Assembly (NCBI GenBank): GCA_938091165.1
Contig: CALKNK010000009.1
Location: 67,365-131,364 of the forward strand
From: an uncultured Ilumatobacter sp.
Lineage (GTDB): Bacteria > Actinomycetota > Acidimicrobiia > Acidimicrobiales > Ilumatobacteraceae
Length of the DNA stretch: 64,000 bases
Direction: 5' to 3'
Part shown: positions 17,613 to 27,175 of the stretch, one piece after another
How positions within the stretch are numbered: the first letter of the stretch is position 1
Layout: every line of letters begins with the position of its first letter
Program-made: the position numbers and the translations under genes
Notes under the pieces: generated by a model
What the model was told of the DNA's origin: nothing
Databases searched by the model: none
What the model saw: the letters and a program-made list of their open reading frames with translations, nothing else

Positions 17613-18515
17613 ATGACTGACGGAAATCCAGTAGTGATATACGACGAGCGCGATGACATCGCGATCATCACGATCAATCGGCCACATAAGAAAAACACCC
17701 TGACCGACGCAGTGATCCAGGGACTCGCGGACGGCATTGACGCTGCTACCAAATCGAGCAGCACCGCCGCGATCGTCGTGCGCGGGACCGGGGGCACCCT
17801 CACTGGCGGATATGACCTGACCGCAGCGTCTGACTACTCCAAAAGTGAGGACCATCCGCCCGGCTGGTCGACGCCCTATGGAGCTAAGGGCCCAAAGCCG
17901 CGCGAAGGCGCTTGGGATCCCGTGCGCGACTATCAATTCATGAACAACAATGTCCGGCGTTTCATGAAAATCTGGGAGTGTCCGAAGCCGGTGATTGGCG
18001 AAATTTCCGGATGGGCGGTTGGTGGAGCGACGGACATGGTGCTGTGTGCTGACTTGCTATTCATGGCCGACGATGCCTACATCGGGTACGCCCCCAGCCG
18101 TATCTATGGAACACCGACCACAATGATGTGGGTACACCGGCTCGGCCTTGAACACGCCAAGCAATTTCTGCTCACTGGACGGGCGATTGATTCTGAGACA
18201 GCCCATCGGATTGGACTGGTCTCGCAGGTTGTCCCGGCCGAGGAAATCAGCGAAGTTGCCGAGGCTGAGGCCCGCCGGTTCGCCACAATTCCGGCAAATC
18301 AGCTGGCCCTCAACAAATTGCTTATCAATCAGGCCTACGAGAACATGGGGATGCGTACGTCGCAGATGCTTGGAACGTTCTTCGATGGTATTGCGCGGCA
18401 CACCGAGGAGGCGTACCGCTGGACCGAAGAAATAGCCGACCGCGATTTCAAGTCAGTGATCGCCGATCGGGACGGCCCGTGGCAGGACTACAGTCAACGT
18501 CCTGACCACCAGTAA
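17613..18515 (+). CDS. Crotonase family protein (enoyl-CoA hydratase)
   Basis: A 300-residue crotonase. Seen are ITINRPHKKNTLTDA, a modified first oxyanion segment LTGGYDLTA, and SGWAVGGATDMVLCADLL. An extra loop with KGPKPREGAWDPVRDYQFMNN is typical of a longer actinobacterial subgroup. APSRIYGTPTTMMW occupies the catalytic-acid region and lacks the usual Glu-rich motif, so isomerase or hydrolase activity is uncertain. ATG at 17613 was chosen over an ATG at 17577 that would lie in the divergent promoter. It is transcribed away from the acyl-CoA ligase and probably shares its regulation. Confidence 0.87.
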   Translation: MTDGNPVVIYDERDDIAIITINRPHKKNTLTDAVIQGLADGIDAATKSSSTAAIVVRGTGGTLTGGYDLTAASDYSKSEDHPPGWSTPYGAKGPKPREGAWDPVRDYQFMNNNVRRFMKIWECPKPVIGEISGWAVGGATDMVLCADLLFMADDAYIGYAPSRIYGTPTTMMWVHRLGLEHAKQFLLTGRAIDSETAHRIGLVSQVVPAEEISEVAEAEARRFATIPANQLALNKLLINQAYENMGMRTSQMLGTFFDGIARHTEEAYRWTEEIADRDFKSVIADRDGPWQDYSQRPDHQ

Positions 18516-18535
18516 CAGTTCGATATTGTTTCGGC

Positions 18536-19177
18536 GTGCTTGAACGTGATCCAGTGCCTGATTCACTGCGTCAGCGCGCACTCACGAGCATCAAGCGGGT
18601 GGCTGGAGATCTCGTTCACCTAGCCTGGGACGCGACACGAGAGCTTGGTGCCATTGGACCCGATACTCGGCGTGGCAAACGATTCGGCAAGCTCGGACGA
18701 AACAGCGTGATCTGCTTTCCGCCAAACACTCTCTTCAACGAGCAGTACATCGAGATCGGAAGCGGCTCGTTGTTCGGGCCGCAGGTTACTCTGTCTGCGG
18801 GAATGGTGCCTGGACAGGAAATGATCACCAACCCTGTTATCTCGGTCGGCGATCGTTGCTTGATTGGTAAGGGCAGCGGGATAGTCGGCCACTTACAGAT
18901 CACTATTGGCGATGACGTGTGGACCGGACACCACGTCTACATCACGGACCAAAATCATGGTTACGAGAACCTTGATCTGCCCATTTCGCAGCAGGTGATG
19001 CCGGAACGTCCGGTCTCGATTGGCGACGGGTCGTGGCTGGGCCACGGGACCGTCGTGCTGCCGGGTGCGGTCATTGGACACCACGTCGTCGTAGGAGCGA
19101 ACAGCGTCGTCACTGGCGAGCTGCCCGACAACTGCGTTGCGGCTGGTGTGCCTGCAAAGGTGATTAAACAGCTCTAG
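18536..19177 (+). CDS. Hexapeptide-repeat acyltransferase
   Basis: A 213-residue left-handed beta-helix transferase (LpxA/CatB/maltose O-acetyltransferase type). Isoleucine-patch repeats run from about residue 70 to the end (IEIGSGSLFGPQV, ISVGDRCLIGKG, ITIGDDVWTGHHVYI). The acetyl-CoA/active-site segment ITDQNHGYENL contains the likely catalytic His, and VVVGANSVVTGELPDNCVAAGVPAKVI is the standard closing motif. An N-terminal helical part of about 60 residues is less conserved. The start is GTG at 18536, 20 bases after the crotonase stop, so cotranscription is likely. The acceptor substrate is unknown. Confidence 0.87.
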   Translation: MLERDPVPDSLRQRALTSIKRVAGDLVHLAWDATRELGAIGPDTRRGKRFGKLGRNSVICFPPNTLFNEQYIEIGSGSLFGPQVTLSAGMVPGQEMITNPVISVGDRCLIGKGSGIVGHLQITIGDDVWTGHHVYITDQNHGYENLDLPISQQVMPERPVSIGDGSWLGHGTVVLPGAVIGHHVVVGANSVVTGELPDNCVAAGVPAKVIKQL

Positions 19178-19194
19178 CTTGACTTGGACGATAG

Positions 19195-19773
19195 CTAGAC
19201 GATTGAACCGCGCGGGGGAGCACAACTAGGCATAGCGTTGTCTCCAGCGAAGGTCTCGATGCGCTCGGTGATCGGCACGCTGCGCACGGCGGACTCAGTG
19301 AATGGAACGTCCTGCCCATCTCGTAAACGCTCGGAATAGTTGTAACGATCCTGAATAAGGATTCGCCAATCGGCGATCCAGTCGGGAACAATCGCCTGGC
19401 CCTTTGGATCGTCGGGTTCGACCGCTTCGATATCGTCGAGCATCGCCGCAAGCAGGTCAGTCGACTCCGTAACTAGATCAGACCGGATTGCAAGGCTGGG
19501 ATTGGCTAGCAATTCCATAGATCGCAGCTCGGCTTTGACCGGCGCACAAATTTCCTCGGCTCGCTCGGTCCAGGCCGTATCGTCGATTTTGTTGACGGCA
19601 GTCTTGGAGGCAAAAAAGAGTGCCCAGGTCCAGAAACCGACGAAGAGGACTACGCCGATCGGGAACAGCACCTTGAAGGGAGTGACCCCAGCCCTGCGTT
19701 CCTCGCGCCGGAAGTGGCCGTATTCGTCGATGCGCGAGTCGATCTTTGGGTCGGTCTGTTTTTCGTTTGACAC
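19195..19773 (-). CDS. Single-pass membrane protein of unknown function
   Basis: A protein of about 192 residues, not assigned to a named family. A polar N-terminal part (EKQTDPKIDSRIDEYGHF) and a basic stretch precede one strong transmembrane helix (FKVLFPIGVVLFVGFWTWAL). An extracytoplasmic domain follows with CAPVKAELRSMELL, many acidic residues, and a C-terminal Cys (MPSCAPPRG), so one disulfide is possible. GTG at 19773 or the adjacent GTG at 19776 is the likely start. Its 5' end faces the ABC exporter gene at 19820. The regions overlap only in promoter sequence (46 bases). Confidence 0.7.
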   Translation of the reverse strand: MSNEKQTDPKIDSRIDEYGHFRREERRAGVTPFKVLFPIGVVLFVGFWTWALFFASKTAVNKIDDTAWTERAEEICAPVKAELRSMELLANPSLAIRSDLVTESTDLLAAMLDDIEAVEPDDPKGQAIVPDWIADWRILIQDRYNYSERLRDGQDVPFTESAVRSVPITERIETFAGDNAMPSCAPPRGSIV

Positions 19774-19819
19774 CACGATTCCCGACGTTATGGCGCTCCG
19801 ACGCTGGTAGAAACGCGAT

Positions 19820-21571
19820 GTGCCGGACGCGACGACAGTTTCCTCTGCCTCGCGCGCCCGAGATAACTGGCGGCTCATTCGTTCGATGCTTTCCTTGCAT
19901 CCGCTGCCATTCATCGTCGCCTTTAGTGGTGCGGCGGTGTTTGCGCTCGCAACGGTCGCCTCAAGTTTCGCCATCCGTTGGGTGATCGACAATGTCATCG
20001 TCGTTCGGTTCGACTCCGGAGAAGTGGCCAACGGCGCCGTGGTGACGGGTCTTGGGCTAATCGTCGGTATCGGGATGATCCGCGCCGTGGCTGTCGTGTT
20101 CCGTCGAGCGTTCGCATCAATTGGTATGTGGCGAGTTGCTCAGACGTACAGCAACCAGGTGGTTGAGAAACTCGTCACGCAACCACTGGGCTGGCATCGT
20201 CGTCACGCCAATGGCGATCTGATTGCTCGCGCTGGGGTAGATACCGAGGCCGCTGTCAGCGTTATCGCGCCCATTCCGTTTGCGTCCAGCACGGTGCTGA
20301 TGATCTTCATTTCGACAATTTGGCTCTTTTTGACCGACGTTCCGCTCGGACTCGTTGCAATCGTGGTGTTCCCGTTGCTTGTTGCAACAAATGTGATCTA
20401 TGAGCGTGCTGTTGCCGTGCATTTCGTCGACGCTCAAAACCGGCTGGGAACCTTTTCCGCCGGAGTCCACGAGAGCTTCGAGGGTATTCAGCTCATCAAG
20501 TCATACGGTGCTGAGGAACGAGAGACCCAGCGTTTGACTGCGTTGGCTGGCGACGTGTTGACGCCACGCGTCCGTGCCATTCGAATGCGGAGCTGGTTCG
20601 AGGCTCTCTTAGAGTTAATCCCCACACTGACCAACATCGTTCTCGTGGTTATCGGCGCGCTGCGTGTCAACGCCGGCGAGGTCACCATCGGTGAGTTCTC
20701 GAGCGTGATCTTTTTATTTACCCTGCTTGTGCTGCCGCTTCGGCTGATTGGGTATGCGCTGTCTGAGCTGCCTCGGTCCATGGCAGCTTGGATGCGGATT
20801 CAAGCCGTCGTGACGGAGCCGGTTGAACCTAACCCAATACGCAAGATCACCGTCGCCGAACCGGGAACCGGTGTCCACTTCGACGACGTGGCATTCCGTT
20901 ATGCCGGCACTAAGACCGATGTTATTGGACCATTGTCTGTGACGCTTCCATCTGGCTCAATAACTGCAATCGTAGGGTCTACCGGCGCCGGCAAGAGCAC
21001 CATGGCCGACCTTGCCGCTGGTCTAGTCGCCCCGACGTCGGGCGCAATCGCTCTCACCGACGGGCCGCGCTCAATTGTGTTCCAAGAGGCCTTCTTGCTC
21101 GCCGGCACCGTTCGGGAGAACATTGAATTCGGTGGGGTGTTCAACGACGACGAAATCTGGAAAGCACTTCGCATCGCAGGAGCGCAGACGTTCGTGGACG
21201 ACCTGCCGGCGCAACTTGACACGGAGGTGGGTGAGCGTGGCATCAGTCTCAGCGGCGGCCAGCGGCAGCGGGTAGCGCTCGCACGTGCACTCGTTAGGCA
21301 TCCAACGCTCCTCATTCTTGACGACACGACATCAGCGCTTGATCCAGCAACTGAATCATCTGTGCTCGACAATATGCGGACTGCGCTGGAATCGACGACC
21401 GTGCTTTTGATCGCTTCGCGACCCTCCACGATTGCGCTTGCCGACGATGTGGTCTTCCTCTCGGCTGGGTTGATGACCGGACACGGAACTCATGAGGAAC
21501 TCTTCGGGACGCACGCGGAGTACCGCCAGCTTGTACAAGCTTTCGAAGCGGATCGGCAGGAGGCGCTATGA
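19820..21571 (+). CDS. ABC exporter half-transporter, degenerate ATP-site subunit
   Basis: A 583-residue fused membrane/ATPase ABC protein. Six transmembrane segments fill about residues 25-330. The ATPase domain has Walker A GSTGAGKS (386-393), the Q-loop FQEAFLL, signature LSGGQRQR, and Walker B LLILDD. The catalytic Glu is replaced by Asp502, and the switch His by Ser533 (IASRPST). Those replacements match the non-hydrolysing site of heterodimeric exporters such as TM287/288. It starts with GTG and overlaps the next ABC gene by four bases (ATGA). The substrate (lipid, peptide or drug) is unknown. Confidence 0.92.
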   Translation: MPDATTVSSASRARDNWRLIRSMLSLHPLPFIVAFSGAAVFALATVASSFAIRWVIDNVIVVRFDSGEVANGAVVTGLGLIVGIGMIRAVAVVFRRAFASIGMWRVAQTYSNQVVEKLVTQPLGWHRRHANGDLIARAGVDTEAAVSVIAPIPFASSTVLMIFISTIWLFLTDVPLGLVAIVVFPLLVATNVIYERAVAVHFVDAQNRLGTFSAGVHESFEGIQLIKSYGAEERETQRLTALAGDVLTPRVRAIRMRSWFEALLELIPTLTNIVLVVIGALRVNAGEVTIGEFSSVIFLFTLLVLPLRLIGYALSELPRSMAAWMRIQAVVTEPVEPNPIRKITVAEPGTGVHFDDVAFRYAGTKTDVIGPLSVTLPSGSITAIVGSTGAGKSTMADLAAGLVAPTSGAIALTDGPRSIVFQEAFLLAGTVRENIEFGGVFNDDEIWKALRIAGAQTFVDDLPAQLDTEVGERGISLSGGQRQRVALARALVRHPTLLILDDTTSALDPATESSVLDNMRTALESTTVLLIASRPSTIALADDVVFLSAGLMTGHGTHEELFGTHAEYRQLVQAFEADRQEAL

Positions 21572-23424
21572 CCGCTCCTCAGTTCCCTTCATTTGGCGCT
21601 GGAGCAACGGATTCGGCAATCGTCACTATTCGCCGTGGTCTTGCCGTTGCGCCGGTGCTCCGCGACGGCCTCGGTCTGACCTTTGTGTTGGCCGCCGTTG
21701 GTTCGGCGGGGCGGATCGTCGTACCGATTCTGATCCAGCAAGCGATTGACAAGGGGATTGTCGGTAGCGGCGAGGTCAACGTAGGTTTAGTTGTGCAGTT
21801 AGCGCTGATAGCGGGCGCAGCGGTATGCGTAGCGGCTCTGGCATTTCGGACGGCGCAGGTCCGGCTCGGTGAACGCAGCGAGCGGGCGCTCTACGACTTG
21901 CGGTCGATGCTGATCAACCACATCAACTATCTCAGCCTCGACGATCACAATGAGGAACGCCGTGGCGGGCTGGTCGCCCGGGTCACGTCCGACATCGAGA
22001 CGCTGACGCAGTTCTTCCAATGGGGTGGCATGGCGTGGATGCGCAGCAGCACCCTGATGAGCATTGTTGGAATTGCCATGCTTGCCTACGACTGGCTGCT
22101 TGCGCTTATTGCGTTCGCCATTTCATTCCCGCTTGCGCTTGTTCTGCGCGCTGTCCAGAAACGACTCGTCGTTGCCCATGGACAAGCGCGTCAAAGCAAT
22201 GGCATCATGCTGGGCGCGATTGCGGAGGTCGTGTCCGGCGCTCCGGCCGTCCGTTCGTACGGCGCTGGGACGATGTTGGCGTCGGTGGTTGAAGAAACAA
22301 CAGAACGTAAGGCGCGTGACCAGATTCGTGCCGCTCTTTACGGGGCGTTTCTCTTTCCGTCCGGCGAGATCTTCGCCGTGTTCACCGTGTCTGCCGTCAT
22401 CGGTGTCGGCGTGTGGCAGGGGCCTGCCGAGGGGTTGACTGCGGGCGCATTGGTGAGCTTCGTCTTTCTCACCTACCGCTTTTTGGAGCCCATCGCTGAA
22501 TTTACTGAGATCATCGATCAGACACAGACGGCGGTTGCGGGCCTGCACCGAGTGTTGTCGGTGCTCGACATGCCGATTACACCGACGGAGCCGCACGAGC
22601 CGACCCCGCTGCCGCCGGGCCGCCTCGAGATCGCCATCGAACACGTCGACTACTCCTACCCGACTCGCACTGGCGAACACAGCGACTCGGGTGCTGGCGG
22701 AGGGGCGCTCGTCCTGCAAGACATCTCTTTGTCGATTCCGGCAGGACAGCAAGTTGCCGTTGTCGGTTCAACGGGTTCAGGGAAGACCACGCTAGGCAGG
22801 CTGATCGCCCGTTTTGCCGACCCGACGAATGGCACCGTCACCGTCGGTGGGGTGCCGCTGACCGCCGTGGCGCGAAGCAATCTGCGTTCGCGGCTAGTCG
22901 TGGTGTCGCAGGAACCGTTCCTTTTCGACGACTCGGTCGAGCGGAACATCGCTTTTGCTTGCTCCGGCGCTAGTCGAGATGATGTTGAGGGCATCGTGCA
23001 GCATCTCGACCTTGGCGAGTGGGTCGATTCGCTCAGCGAAGGACTCGAGACGCGAGTCGGAGAGCGCGGCGGCCGTTTGAGCGCAGGTGAGCGTCAATTG
23101 GTGGCGCTTCTGCGCGCTGGGCTTGCGGACCCCGATGTACTGATTCTCGACGAGGCGACATCGAGCGTCGACGCCCTCACTGAAGTGCGCATCGCCCGAG
23201 CACTCGATGTGTTGGCGTCAACTCGAACCACTATCGGGATCGCCCATCGGCTCTCGACAGCATCACGCTCTGACCGGGTGTTGGTCCTGGCTGGCGGCGT
23301 CCTTGTTGAAGATGGTCACCACGACGAATTGGTCCGGCTGGGTGGAACTTATGCGAGTCTTTTCGACGCCTGGATGTCAGCCACCAGTATCGGAGACGTC
23401 GAGTCCATGCATCCGAACACATGA
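21568..23424 (+). CDS. ABC exporter half-transporter, catalytic ATP-site subunit
   Basis: A 618-residue partner of the preceding gene. It has a transmembrane region (about residues 30-335) and an ATPase domain with Walker A GSTGSGKT, Q-loop SQEPFLF, Walker B LILDEATSS with Glu529, and switch His560 in IAHRLST. Its signature is LSAGERQ, not LSGGQ. That degenerate signature would pair with the degenerate Walker B of the partner, giving one dead and one active ATP site. A Gly/Ser-rich insertion (GEHSDSGAGGGA) sits just before Walker A. The ATGA overlap with the partner supports equimolar production of a heterodimer. Confidence 0.93.
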   Translation: MTAPQFPSFGAGATDSAIVTIRRGLAVAPVLRDGLGLTFVLAAVGSAGRIVVPILIQQAIDKGIVGSGEVNVGLVVQLALIAGAAVCVAALAFRTAQVRLGERSERALYDLRSMLINHINYLSLDDHNEERRGGLVARVTSDIETLTQFFQWGGMAWMRSSTLMSIVGIAMLAYDWLLALIAFAISFPLALVLRAVQKRLVVAHGQARQSNGIMLGAIAEVVSGAPAVRSYGAGTMLASVVEETTERKARDQIRAALYGAFLFPSGEIFAVFTVSAVIGVGVWQGPAEGLTAGALVSFVFLTYRFLEPIAEFTEIIDQTQTAVAGLHRVLSVLDMPITPTEPHEPTPLPPGRLEIAIEHVDYSYPTRTGEHSDSGAGGGALVLQDISLSIPAGQQVAVVGSTGSGKTTLGRLIARFADPTNGTVTVGGVPLTAVARSNLRSRLVVVSQEPFLFDDSVERNIAFACSGASRDDVEGIVQHLDLGEWVDSLSEGLETRVGERGGRLSAGERQLVALLRAGLADPDVLILDEATSSVDALTEVRIARALDVLASTRTTIGIAHRLSTASRSDRVLVLAGGVLVEDGHHDELVRLGGTYASLFDAWMSATSIGDVESMHPNT

Positions 23425-23747
23425 CTAAACCAGCCAGGGGGCGAAGGCCAAAAGCTTAGTGCAGCGCTAGACCTTGATCCCGCAGGTTGTGGAGAAGACG
23501 CTGACCGAGGCGACCAACTTACCGAAGCGCTGAGGTGGTGGGATTAGGAGACAAGATCCCGAACAGTGCGTCAACGCTGATCCTGCTGCTCGGCATCTCC
23601 GAGATCGAGCCGTTCGAAGAATTACTGAATGATGAGGTCAGCTCTGAGGCCCTGAACAATGTGCGATGCACACGGTTTGCCGAGCCGACGAAAACGAGTA
23701 CAGGTTCGCCTATGTGAACAGCCTCGACGTGAAGTAACTGTGGCTGA
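23425..23747. other. Gene-poor stretch between ABC exporter and DUF2510 gene
   Basis: A 323-base region with no convincing gene. A 60-codon plus-strand open frame at 23535-23717 (containing LILLLGISEIEPFEELL) has no recognised relative and no good ribosome site. It could be a fragment of a decayed gene. No terminator-like hairpin with a T-run was seen. Confidence 0.5.
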
Positions 23748-24524
23748 TCAGGTTCCAGGGTCAAGTCCGTACGGGAGCGGACCTCGCACCGCTCCGACAA
23801 TGCACTCAAGGTCTAGCGCGCCCACATCGGTCGTGGCCTCGAACGTCTCGATCTGGCCGGGCGCGACATCATTGATGACAACGTCTGCCTGACGCTGTGC
23901 GTTGTCGGTGCCGGGGCGAACAAAAAAAACACGGACCAGAAACGTCGAAGTGCTTGCACTTGTGTTGGTCAGTGTGCCGCGTGCGATGATTTTGTCGGCG
24001 GAGCGGGCGCACGATGTGATCACTGTTTGGTTCGTGGCCGGATTCTCAAACTTGTCTACCGCCTGCAGTATTGACATCGTGAGCATCGCGCCGCCGACAC
24101 ACGCCAGCAGACCAACGGTTCCGGTGACGATTCCTGTCATGGCGAAGCCCCCGCCGACTCCGACCTCTTTTGCCCGCCGGCGCCCTTTGATGCCAAAGAC
24201 AATGGAGAGAAGCGCGGCGAGGAGGCCGAGCACGACGACGACTGGCATCCATCCGATGCATAAAGAGATGATGCCAAGCACCATAGAAGCAGTTGCGGGC
24301 GCATTCCGATCGGCCGGAGCATTCGCTGAGGCCTGGATCTGCTGGGCAAGGTTAGGAGCGTTGGGTCGGGATCCCGCAGGGTCGACGAAGCGCTCACCGT
24401 TGCTTGACACGTCCGCGGTCCAGGCTCGACCATTGTGGTAGCGCAGCTCGAAACGGTTAGCCGGGTCCCGATGCCAGCCGGCGTTGCCCTCTGTACCGCT
24501 CGTCGCGTCGATGCCGTCCACCAT
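23748..24524 (-). CDS. DUF2510/DUF4190 membrane protein
   Basis: A 258-residue actinobacterial-type membrane protein. The N-terminus carries a DUF2510 module (GWHRDPANRFELRYHNGRAW, about residues 16-38) of the kind that precedes membrane domains. An Asn/Ala-rich linker and two hydrophobic helices follow with the DUF4190 look (MVLGIISLCIGW, GIKGRRRAKEVG, MTGIVTGTVGLLA). The C-terminal extracytoplasmic domain of about 100 residues has two Cys (SCARSAD, LECIVG) that could pair. Its function is unknown. It is transcribed towards the ABC exporter genes. Confidence 0.8.
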   Translation of the reverse strand: MVDGIDATSGTEGNAGWHRDPANRFELRYHNGRAWTADVSSNGERFVDPAGSRPNAPNLAQQIQASANAPADRNAPATASMVLGIISLCIGWMPVVVVLGLLAALLSIVFGIKGRRRAKEVGVGGGFAMTGIVTGTVGLLACVGGAMLTMSILQAVDKFENPATNQTVITSCARSADKIIARGTLTNTSASTSTFLVRVFFVRPGTDNAQRQADVVINDVAPGQIETFEATTDVGALDLECIVGAVRGPLPYGLDPGT

Positions 24525-24568
24525 GGCGCCGCAACCTACCGAGTAGCAGCCCGATAGGTTGCGACGTC

Positions 24569-25246
24569 GTGGAGATCGTTCTCATTCGTCACGGACAGCC
24601 AGAGTGGACGCGAAACGACCTCAACGTTGTGAACCCTCCGTTGACAGACCTCGGGCATCACCAAGCGAAACGAATGGCCGAAGTGCTGGCCACTGAATCA
24701 TTTGACGAAGTACTTGTGTCGCCGTTGCTGCGTGCACGTCAGACTGCAGAACCTTTGTATTCCGTCCTAGACCGGTCAGAGGCGATTGAACCATGGCTTC
24801 ATGAGATCGGTGACCCGGACTGGCACGGAACGCCGTACTCGCTGGCGCAAGAGGCGTACAAAGAGCTGCTTGCCCGCCCATCACTCGAGCGCTGGACGGG
24901 TCTCGAAGGAGGCGAATCGGTGCGGGAGTTCGCCGACCGAATCATTGCGGGTGTCGATAGTTTCATGGCACAGCGGGGTGGTGTGCGCGCCAGTGGGCCA
25001 CTTCCGGTGTGGCACCTTGACCGTCCCGACCAACGCATCGCGCTCGTCGCTCACGCCGGAACGAATTCGATGGCCATCGGCCACCTGCTTGGTATCGACC
25101 CGGTCCCGTGGCAGTGGGAGCGCTTCCAGCTCAACCACACTTCGATCACCCGAATCCAGACGTTTGAACTCGGTGACGGCCACGCTTTCGGGTTGAGCTC
25201 GCTTGGTAACTCTGAGCACCTTGCACACAACGATCGCAGCCGCTGA
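24569..25246 (+). CDS. Histidine phosphatase superfamily protein
   Basis: A 225-residue phosphoglycerate mutase-like phosphatase. The phospho-accepting RHG motif is LIRHGQPEWTR near the N-terminus, SPLLRARQTAEPL provides the second Arg, and the second catalytic His lies in VAHAGTNSMA. The substrate is unknown: sugar phosphates, nucleotides or other phosphoesters are all possible. The start is GTG at 24569, 44 bases from the divergent DUF2510 gene. A methyltransferase gene follows closely on the same strand. Confidence 0.87.
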   Translation: MEIVLIRHGQPEWTRNDLNVVNPPLTDLGHHQAKRMAEVLATESFDEVLVSPLLRARQTAEPLYSVLDRSEAIEPWLHEIGDPDWHGTPYSLAQEAYKELLARPSLERWTGLEGGESVREFADRIIAGVDSFMAQRGGVRASGPLPVWHLDRPDQRIALVAHAGTNSMAIGHLLGIDPVPWQWERFQLNHTSITRIQTFELGDGHAFGLSSLGNSEHLAHNDRSR

Positions 25247-25280
25247 AGAATAGATGCTGGCTGAAAACTACAGTCAGCCT

Positions 25281-26384
25281 ATGACCAAGAAGAGTACGGT
25301 TCAGGCCGACCCTGACAAGCTGAAGACGTTTGGGTTCAACGTCTTCACGCAGTTAAGCGGAGCTGTCACTGCAGGGATGATCCATCTTGGTGACCGGCTT
25401 GGACTTTTTGTGGCGCTAGCTGACGCTGATGCAGCACTCACCACGATTGAGCTTGCCAATCGAACCGGTCTCTCGGAACGTTGGGTACGCGAATGGGCAC
25501 ACAACCAAGCGGCCGCTCGTTTGCTTGAGGTCGACGACACCGCGGGGGCGGGCAACGAGAAGTTCGGACTATCGCCCGAGGGTGTAGCGGTTCTTGCATC
25601 GCCAGACCATCCTGCGAGTGGCACTGGAATGTTTCACCGCTTTCCTCAGACGATGGCAGCGCTGGACCTCATGCCCGAGAGCTTCCGCACGGGCGTCGGC
25701 CATAACTACGACAGCCACGGCCATGAGGGAGCAGTGGGTATTGAGCGAAGTTTCGAACCATGGAACAAGGCCCACTTGATTCCAACCGTGTTACCAGCCC
25801 TCAATGGCGTCGTCGAGCGACTACACACAGGGATCACGGTGGCCGACATCGGATGCGGCGCAGGGGGAGCGGTCTTGATGATGGCTGAGGCGTTCCCGGA
25901 TTCGACTTTCGTCGGCTACGACATATCGCAGCATGCTCTCGACCGTGCCGAGTCACGCCGAGCTGAGTCAGGTGTCAGGAACGCTCGATTTGTCGACCCG
26001 CGCAACAACCCCTTACCAGCTGACCAGTCGGTCGACTTCGTTACGACATTCGATTGCATTCATGACATGTCACATCCAACGCAGATGATTAAAGCAATCC
26101 GCTCAGCGCTCGCTGCGGACGGCATGTGGTTACTGGTAGACATCAAGGGTCGCGACACCTTCAGCGAAAATGTTGAACGGAATCCGATGGCAGCCTTGAT
26201 GTACGGCATCAGCGTCTTATCGTGCATGTCTTCGGCGCTGTCTGAGCCTGACGGGGAGGGCCTCGGAACGCTGGGACTCCCAGAGAGCAAAGCGCGCGAG
26301 ATGTCTGAAGCCGCAGGGTTCTCCCAGTTCCGAAAGCTTGACGTAAAACACGACCTCAACGCCTTTTACGAGATCCGACCATGA
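25281..26384 (+). CDS. Class I SAM-dependent methyltransferase with winged-helix N-terminus
   Basis: A 367-residue protein. Residues 15-110 form a helical/winged-helix dimerisation region (TIELANRTGLSERWVREW), as in O-methyltransferases of secondary metabolism. The SAM site is VADIGCGAGGAV, followed by GYDISQHAL and TTFDCIHDM. ATG at 25281 was preferred because it gives the usual short leader before the DKLKTFGFNVF helix, though an ATG at 25254 is also possible. The stop overlaps the ATG of the SDR gene, so the two proteins are coupled. The acceptor substrate is unknown. Confidence 0.87.
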   Translation: MTKKSTVQADPDKLKTFGFNVFTQLSGAVTAGMIHLGDRLGLFVALADADAALTTIELANRTGLSERWVREWAHNQAAARLLEVDDTAGAGNEKFGLSPEGVAVLASPDHPASGTGMFHRFPQTMAALDLMPESFRTGVGHNYDSHGHEGAVGIERSFEPWNKAHLIPTVLPALNGVVERLHTGITVADIGCGAGGAVLMMAEAFPDSTFVGYDISQHALDRAESRRAESGVRNARFVDPRNNPLPADQSVDFVTTFDCIHDMSHPTQMIKAIRSALAADGMWLLVDIKGRDTFSENVERNPMAALMYGISVLSCMSSALSEPDGEGLGTLGLPESKAREMSEAAGFSQFRKLDVKHDLNAFYEIRP

Positions 26385-27172
26385 CGCGCCTGACCCAACT
26401 GTCGCGTTCCTTGAGCGACAGAGTGGCCATTGTCACCGGCGCTGCAAGCGGAATGGGTCGAGCCACCGCCCACCTGCTGGCGGATGAGGGCGTGCGTGTT
26501 GTCGTAGCGGACCTTGGAGCAGCCCGAATTGCTGCGGTTGTCAATGAGATCAGCGCAGTGCATGGCGTCGACGCTGCGCTCGGCGTTGAGTGCGATGTGG
26601 CGAGCCACGATCAACTCAAAGCCCTGGTCTCGCAGACATTGGCCTGGGCAGGTCACCTCGCCATTGTGGTGAACAACGCCGGGGTATCGATGATGAACTC
26701 GGTATCTCAGCCGGAGGAGGAGTTTGAACCCAACTGGGCACAGACTCTTGACGTAAATCTCACTGCGCACGCTCGTCTCATCCGTCTAACGGCTCCGCAC
26801 CTGATCAAGTCAGGGGCGGGTCGGATCATCAATATTGCATCGACTGAGGCAATCGTGACTACCGCAGGACTTGCTGCATACTCAGCGTCGAAGGCCGGCG
26901 TTGTGGGCCTGACAAAAAGCTTCGCAGTTGAGTTGGGTCAGATGGACGTGACGGTCAACTGCATCTGTCCTGGTCCGATCGATACTGGCATGACCTCCGG
27001 TATCGCGGCAGAGGCCAAGGAGAAATACTCGCGTCGACGGGTTCCGCTTCGGAGGTACGGCACACCTGAGGAGGTGGCGCACATGACGCTTAACCTCTGC
27101 CTCCCTGCATCCAGTTTTGTGAACGGCGCCATCATTCCCGTCGACGGCGGCATGAGTATCCGGCACACCTAA
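26381..27172 (+). CDS. Short-chain dehydrogenase/reductase
   Basis: A 263-residue classical SDR. The cofactor motif is TGAASGMGRA, NNAG is present (VVNNAGVSM), catalytic Ser lies in NIASTEAIV, and the YxxxK pair is AYSASKAGV. The C-terminus has CPGPIDTGM and the usual VNGAIIPVDGGMS. It oxidises or reduces an alcohol/ketone with NAD(P). It overlaps the upstream methyltransferase (ATGA) and converges on a CrtC/AttH-like gene on the opposite strand, four bases away. Confidence 0.92.
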   Translation: MTRLTQLSRSLSDRVAIVTGAASGMGRATAHLLADEGVRVVVADLGAARIAAVVNEISAVHGVDAALGVECDVASHDQLKALVSQTLAWAGHLAIVVNNAGVSMMNSVSQPEEEFEPNWAQTLDVNLTAHARLIRLTAPHLIKSGAGRIINIASTEAIVTTAGLAAYSASKAGVVGLTKSFAVELGQMDVTVNCICPGPIDTGMTSGIAAEAKEKYSRRRVPLRRYGTPEEVAHMTLNLCLPASSFVNGAIIPVDGGMSIRHT

Positions 27173-27175
27173 AAC

